Below are positions 60,479-64,000 of a stretch of 64,000 nt of DNA, one piece after another. Numbering within the stretch: the stretch's first letter is position 1; every line of letters begins with the position of its first letter. The notes under the pieces were generated by a model. That model was not told the origin of the DNA. It searched no databases and saw nothing but the letters and a program-made list of their open reading frames with translations. The translations under genes were made by a program, and so were the position numbers. Source of the DNA: CAINEC01 sp046052065 (GTDB taxonomy: Bacteria > Bacteroidota > Bacteroidia > AKYH767-A > OLB10); NCBI GenBank assembly GCA_046052065.1, contig JBJOND010000004.1, forward strand, positions 1-64,000, in the 5' to 3' direction.

Positions 60479-61875
60479 TTAAAATAGCATTTATAGTCGA
60501 TAAAGGGTTTATGCAATCAATCGTAGAGAGATGCAGAAAACAACTATTATCTGATTTTAATTGCAGCATTGATAGTATTCAGTGGAACCATGATTTACGA
60601 AAAAACTTTCCAAAAGCGAAAGTGTATGATTATGTAATTAATTTCACCACCCATACGTTTTTTAAAAAAGAGTATGATCTTGACAACTTAATTCAAATCC
60701 CAATTATTTCTAATTTAAGAGCAGGTGTTTCTCGTGAACTTTATCAAGGTATAATTAATAATAGCGAGAGTTTCTTAATCAACACAATAAAATCATACGC
60801 AGGCAAACAATCTATTCAAATTCATGAACATCATTATTTAATCATTCATCATTCCTATAATCGTTCATTTAAGTTTATTAGTGATAAAATACCTGCATTA
60901 TTGGTTGAATCTATCAAGCGATACAAAAATACCAATCAAATAATCTGGCAAGATAACCATCCTAAATCGATACCAACAAGACAATACAACTTTGCAATTT
61001 TTCTAAACAAAATAAAGCACTATCTGAAAACATATTTTACCTACCACTATTGGAAAACAGGTATTATTGATAGTACTATTTCAGAAGTAATAAAGAATAA
61101 AACACTTTTAAAGCAACCAAAGTGGATTTATACAGAAAACAAACGAGACTTTATCGCTGACCCATTTGGATTCACAACGAGCAATGGTGATTATATTATC
61201 TATGAAAAATTTAATTCAATAACTAGAAAAGGACATATTGAAGTTGCAGATAGAATAACACATAAAGTTGTTTTTAAGTTAAAAGCAAACTTTCATTTCA
61301 GCTATCCTTTTGTATTTGAAGATAAAAATGAGATTTACATTATTCCTGAAGTACATCAAACCAATTCTATTGATTTGTATAAATGGAATGACGATAAACA
61401 AGAAATGATATTGGTTAAGACCATGATTGATGATTTTCCTGGTGTAGATAATTCCATATTGAAGCACAATAATAAATACTGGCTGTTTTGCACAACATCA
61501 AAACATAAAATGTCGGATCATCAGTTAAACCTTTTTTATGCAGATGAACTTACAGGAGATTGGACACCGCATCCACTCAACCCTATTATCACATCTATTG
61601 TAAGTGCACGACCTGCTGGTAGTTTTATAAAATCAGGAGATAAAATAATTCGACCATCACAAAACAGCGGATTAACTTACGGAAATAAAATAGTATTGAA
61701 TGAAATAACTGAACTAACTGAAACAACCTATTCAGAAAAAAGAGTTGAAGTAATTGCACCAGAAGATTTCAAAAATAAAAATATTGTTGGAGTACATACC
61801 ATTAGTACCATAGGCAATTATACTTTAGTAGATGCTAAGTTCACAGGATTTAAAATTGGAAAACTTCATTTTTAA
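60475..61875 (+). CDS. Five-bladed beta-propeller (GH43/GIPC-transferase-like) protein with an extra N-terminal domain
   Basis: 466 residues. The N-terminal ~160 residues form an alpha/beta domain (MIKIAFIVDKGFMQSIVERC, VYDYVINFTTHTFFKKEYD) that recalls formyltransferase-fusion proteins, but I see no clear catalytic motif. From ~215 a propeller carries WIYTENKRDFIADPFGF (Asp229), YIIYEKFN, HFSYPFVFEDKNEIYIIPE, GVDNSILKHNNKYWLF and SARPAGSFIKSGDKIIRPSQ, the pattern of glucosamine-IPC transferase-like or GH43-like proteins in capsule loci. Whether it hydrolyses, transfers or only binds glycans is open. Its start overlaps NTase A by 4 bases. Confidence 0.7.
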   Translation: MIKIAFIVDKGFMQSIVERCRKQLLSDFNCSIDSIQWNHDLRKNFPKAKVYDYVINFTTHTFFKKEYDLDNLIQIPIISNLRAGVSRELYQGIINNSESFLINTIKSYAGKQSIQIHEHHYLIIHHSYNRSFKFISDKIPALLVESIKRYKNTNQIIWQDNHPKSIPTRQYNFAIFLNKIKHYLKTYFTYHYWKTGIIDSTISEVIKNKTLLKQPKWIYTENKRDFIADPFGFTTSNGDYIIYEKFNSITRKGHIEVADRITHKVVFKLKANFHFSYPFVFEDKNEIYIIPEVHQTNSIDLYKWNDDKQEMILVKTMIDDFPGVDNSILKHNNKYWLFCTTSKHKMSDHQLNLFYADELTGDWTPHPLNPIITSIVSARPAGSFIKSGDKIIRPSQNSGLTYGNKIVLNEITELTETTYSEKRVEVIAPEDFKNKNIVGVHTISTIGNYTLVDAKFTGFKIGKLHF

Positions 61876-61876
61876 T

Positions 61877-62854
61877 ATGCAGATTATCAACTATCCTTTA
61901 ACTGGTTATCAAAAAGAAGATTATTTTGATTTGTATGATCATGTTGTTGATTCGTTGAAGAACAATGCTGAAGTTAAGTGCATTTGTACTTTTGGTGGTG
62001 TTAATCAGCCTGGCATTTCAGATATCGACCTACTGATTGTATTTAAAAATGGGAGCTCTTTTAGTGGTGATATCATATCAGATTTAAGTGCTAAAGAACA
62101 ATCATTATTTACGCATGGCATCATGGCCTTATCAGAGCAGCATTGGTTTCAGAATAAAGCATTTGCTATGTGGGATAATCAGAAATTATTAGTTGGAGAA
62201 GAACCTTTAGGAGAAGAAATTTATGTTAATGAAACTGAATTAACCATACTTAAAAAACAAACTGCATTAGAGTTTTTGTTTACGAATTATATCGACTTGA
62301 CTTTACAAAACGAATATGGAATTATTAAATTAAGAGATTTATTACAACATACCAAAGGAATTATCTACGATCTAAATTATCTGCACTTAACTAATACACC
62401 AATACATAAGTTTATTACGCAAGCAACAGAATGGATTACTAACTGGCATTTGCAACAACCAAGAGATGAAGAATTGATAAAATGGTTTAAAGCATTTTAC
62501 AAAGCTTACTCTGAATTTATCCAATCCATATTTGATTCAAACAAAATTTATTTGCCAATATTTGTTAAAAGAAATTTTTCTAAGAACATTGCTTTAAAAG
62601 AAGCCACAGTTATAAAATATACACGAAGTGGAATACTTTTACCCTCCGTTGTTGCGCCAATAGGGCAAAAAAAAGTACTGAAGTTACTGAACAAGTTAAA
62701 CAAGTTTGAGTTTTCAATACCCAGTACGGATATTGCTGAAAATAGTATCTTAGAAAAGCGAATTCAGTTCTTCAAAGAAATGAAAATGTATAATCAACTA
62801 CATTTTCCAAAACTTGGATTACTTACTACCAGTTTAATGTCAAAATTAGTTTAA
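61877..62854 (+). CDS. Nucleotidyltransferase-fold protein B
   Basis: 326 residues from ATG 61877, one base after the previous stop; the longer frame at 61832 lies inside the previous gene. The signature CTFGGVNQPGISDIDLLIVF gives GG at 40-41 and DxD at 49/51. As in protein A, an HGI (80-82) stands where a third acidic residue might be expected, and the C-terminal half is helical (IIKLRDLLQHTKGIIYDLNY). Probably a diverged paralogue of A. Function unknown. Confidence 0.68.
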   Translation: MQIINYPLTGYQKEDYFDLYDHVVDSLKNNAEVKCICTFGGVNQPGISDIDLLIVFKNGSSFSGDIISDLSAKEQSLFTHGIMALSEQHWFQNKAFAMWDNQKLLVGEEPLGEEIYVNETELTILKKQTALEFLFTNYIDLTLQNEYGIIKLRDLLQHTKGIIYDLNYLHLTNTPIHKFITQATEWITNWHLQQPRDEELIKWFKAFYKAYSEFIQSIFDSNKIYLPIFVKRNFSKNIALKEATVIKYTRSGILLPSVVAPIGQKKVLKLLNKLNKFEFSIPSTDIAENSILEKRIQFFKEMKMYNQLHFPKLGLLTTSLMSKLV

Positions 62855-62856
62855 CA

Positions 62857-63573
62857 ATGGAATTTAAAAACCCTGGTGCATTAATTGAAAATAATTGGAG
62901 ATACGATTTCTTAAAAGACTATTTTAAGAATAATCCATTTAATGAAGCGACTCTTCTTGATTTAGGATGTGGTCCACGCCCCTACTATTCTATTTATAAA
63001 AACTATTTCGACAAATCAATTGGTGCAGAAATGGCGGATATGCCTTTTCCGCAAAAAGCTATCGACATTTATTGCTCTGCCACTGATGTACCGTTGCCTG
63101 ATGAAAGTATAGATTGTATTTTGTGTACAGAAGTAATGCAGGATATGAAAGAACCATCCGAATTAATTAATGAATGTTATCGTTTATTAAAAAAAGGCGG
63201 GACCTTAATTCTTACAACACCCTACCTTGTCCCTATTGCTGATGGTGAATGGGATAATTATCGTTTCACACAGTACGGTTTAAAATACACAATTGAAAAA
63301 GGAGGATTTAACGATTTAGTTGTTTATCCTGTAAGTGATGTAGTTGGTGCAGGAATTACACTTCTTGTTAAACCAATCTTGCGCCTCTGGAATATATTAG
63401 CCAAGGCAACACGTATTAATTTCTTGCGCCAGTGGTATAATCCATTGCTGTTTATTACCGTAATGATTCCTCAATTACTTTACATGGCCATACGACCATT
63501 ACCTATTTTCAAATCAATACTTAAAAAATTCAGCTACGGACCAATAGGTTATATTACGGTATCAAAAAAATAA
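62857..63573 (+). CDS. Class I SAM-dependent methyltransferase (Methyltransf_11 type)
   Basis: 238 residues. Motif I TLLDLGCGPRPYYSIYKNYF, acidic loop IGAEMADMPFP, then DVPLPDESIDCILCTEVMQD and LLKKGGTLILTTPYLVP. The C-terminus has two hydrophobic stretches (LLFITVMIPQLLYMAIR) suggesting membrane association. Likely modifies a glycan or lipid-linked intermediate. Two bases after NTase B. Confidence 0.85.
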   Translation: MEFKNPGALIENNWRYDFLKDYFKNNPFNEATLLDLGCGPRPYYSIYKNYFDKSIGAEMADMPFPQKAIDIYCSATDVPLPDESIDCILCTEVMQDMKEPSELINECYRLLKKGGTLILTTPYLVPIADGEWDNYRFTQYGLKYTIEKGGFNDLVVYPVSDVVGAGITLLVKPILRLWNILAKATRINFLRQWYNPLLFITVMIPQLLYMAIRPLPIFKSILKKFSYGPIGYITVSKK

Positions 63574-63574
63574 G

Positions 63575-64000
63575 ATGAAGGTTTTACATATCATTTGGTC
63601 GTCGAATATTGGTGGGATAGAAAGTGTTGTGCTTAATTTAGCTATAGCACAACAAAAGAATGGTAATGTAGAACCAACCATTTTCGCTGCAAAATCAGAA
63701 GGCCCTTTAATTGAAAAAGCGAAAGAGAAAAACATAGAAATTATAAGTGGAGACTTCAAAAAAGGGAATAACAATTTTTCAAAATTAAATATGTGTGTCA
63801 ATTTATTTGCAAAGTTTGACATACTCCACCTTCATTCATTTAATCCCATTATTGCATTAGCTGCTATTCAATCAAAAAAGAAAATTGTTTATACTGAACA
63901 TGGTAACTTTGCTTTCGAAAGAAAGCAAGGATTAGCAGAGCTGATCTCTAAAAAGCTACAGTACTATTTCTTAAATAAATTCACGCATCACATAACATTT
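63575..64000 (+). CDS. Glycosyltransferase family 4, N-terminal part (3' truncated by window)
   Basis: 142 codons open to the right edge. The start MKVLHIIWSSNIGGIESVVL is the classic GT4 donor/acceptor glycine loop, followed by DILHLHSFNPIIALAA and VYTEHGNFAFERKQ, all typical of the N-terminal half of GT-B capsule glycosyltransferases. One base separates it from the methyltransferase stop. The catalytic C-terminal half lies beyond the window. Confidence 0.85.
   Translation, partial: MKVLHIIWSSNIGGIESVVLNLAIAQQKNGNVEPTIFAAKSEGPLIEKAKEKNIEIISGDFKKGNNNFSKLNMCVNLFAKFDILHLHSFNPIIALAAIQSKKKIVYTEHGNFAFERKQGLAELISKKLQYYFLNKFTHHITF

Overview
The window looks like a chromosomal segment of an AT-rich Bacteroidota bacterium. 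The signs are three proteins with type IX secretion (T9SS) C-terminal sorting domains, a SusC/TonB-type receptor with a carboxypeptidase-like N-terminal domain, a short Bacteroidota-type primary sigma factor, -7 promoter boxes of the TAnnTTTG type, bacillithiol synthesis (BshA), a lipoprotein TamA homologue (TamL), a DUF5103 T9SS plug protein and a Bat operon. I cannot place the order or genus. There are no insertion sequences, CRISPR arrays, prophage genes or rRNA. One tRNA-Leu(GAG) is present. No gene-free stretch exceeds 300 bases; the longest are 45160-45413, 6404-6642 and 52789-52986.
Layout. 1-5424: two T9SS-exported proteins in convergent orientation, a small secreted protein translationally coupled to the larger one, and a DUF4197 protein. 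5543-10182: the primary sigma factor, then a divergent operon of a secreted carboxypeptidase-like protein, a TonB receptor and an eIF1/SUI1-like factor. 10183-16775 (minus strand): BshA, a NagZ-AmpC-like fusion enzyme, a NYN/zinc-ribbon protein and DapD. 16839-18342: ruvX, def, aroK. 18343-23926 (minus): a moxR-DUF58-BatD-like-batA-batB-batC operon. 24031-26759 (minus): DUF1599, DoxX-thioredoxin and an orphan ABC permease. 26811-33173 (plus): folP, a Cas4-like Fe-S nuclease, an LTA-synthase-like sulfatase, kdsC, a UbiA prenyltransferase, maf and a DMT transporter. 33210-36433 (minus): a lipoprotein, tRNA-Leu, a T9SS protein, a peroxiredoxin and mazG. 36485-41988 (plus): PagL-like deacylase, head-GIN lipoprotein, ABC-F ATPase, T9SS plug protein and apaG. 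42027-46559: a TrmH-type methyltransferase, TamL and a REC-histidine kinase. 46604-52788 (minus): a phenylacetate degradation operon, paaABCD-G-H-I-J. 52987-64000 (plus): the start of an exopolysaccharide/capsule locus (export lipoprotein, Wzc-like kinase, flippase, methyltransferases, glycosyltransferases and an unusual nucleotidyltransferase / beta-propeller / nucleotidyltransferase cassette), running off the right edge.
How the genes work together. Much of the window concerns the cell envelope: protein export (T9SS clients and plug), outer membrane assembly (TamL), lipid A or LPS modification (PagL-like, KdsC), murein recycling (NagZ-like fusion) and capsule export. A catabolic block (paa) lies next to the capsule locus, divergently oriented across a spacer with two inverted repeats. 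At least four genes (bshA, ruvX, kdsC, mazG) have TAnnTTTG exactly four bases before ATG, which predicts leaderless mRNAs. The strongest candidates for something undescribed are the paralogous nucleotidyltransferase pair around a beta-propeller protein in the capsule locus, the stand-alone Cas4-like nuclease, and the four-gene leaderless promoter pattern.
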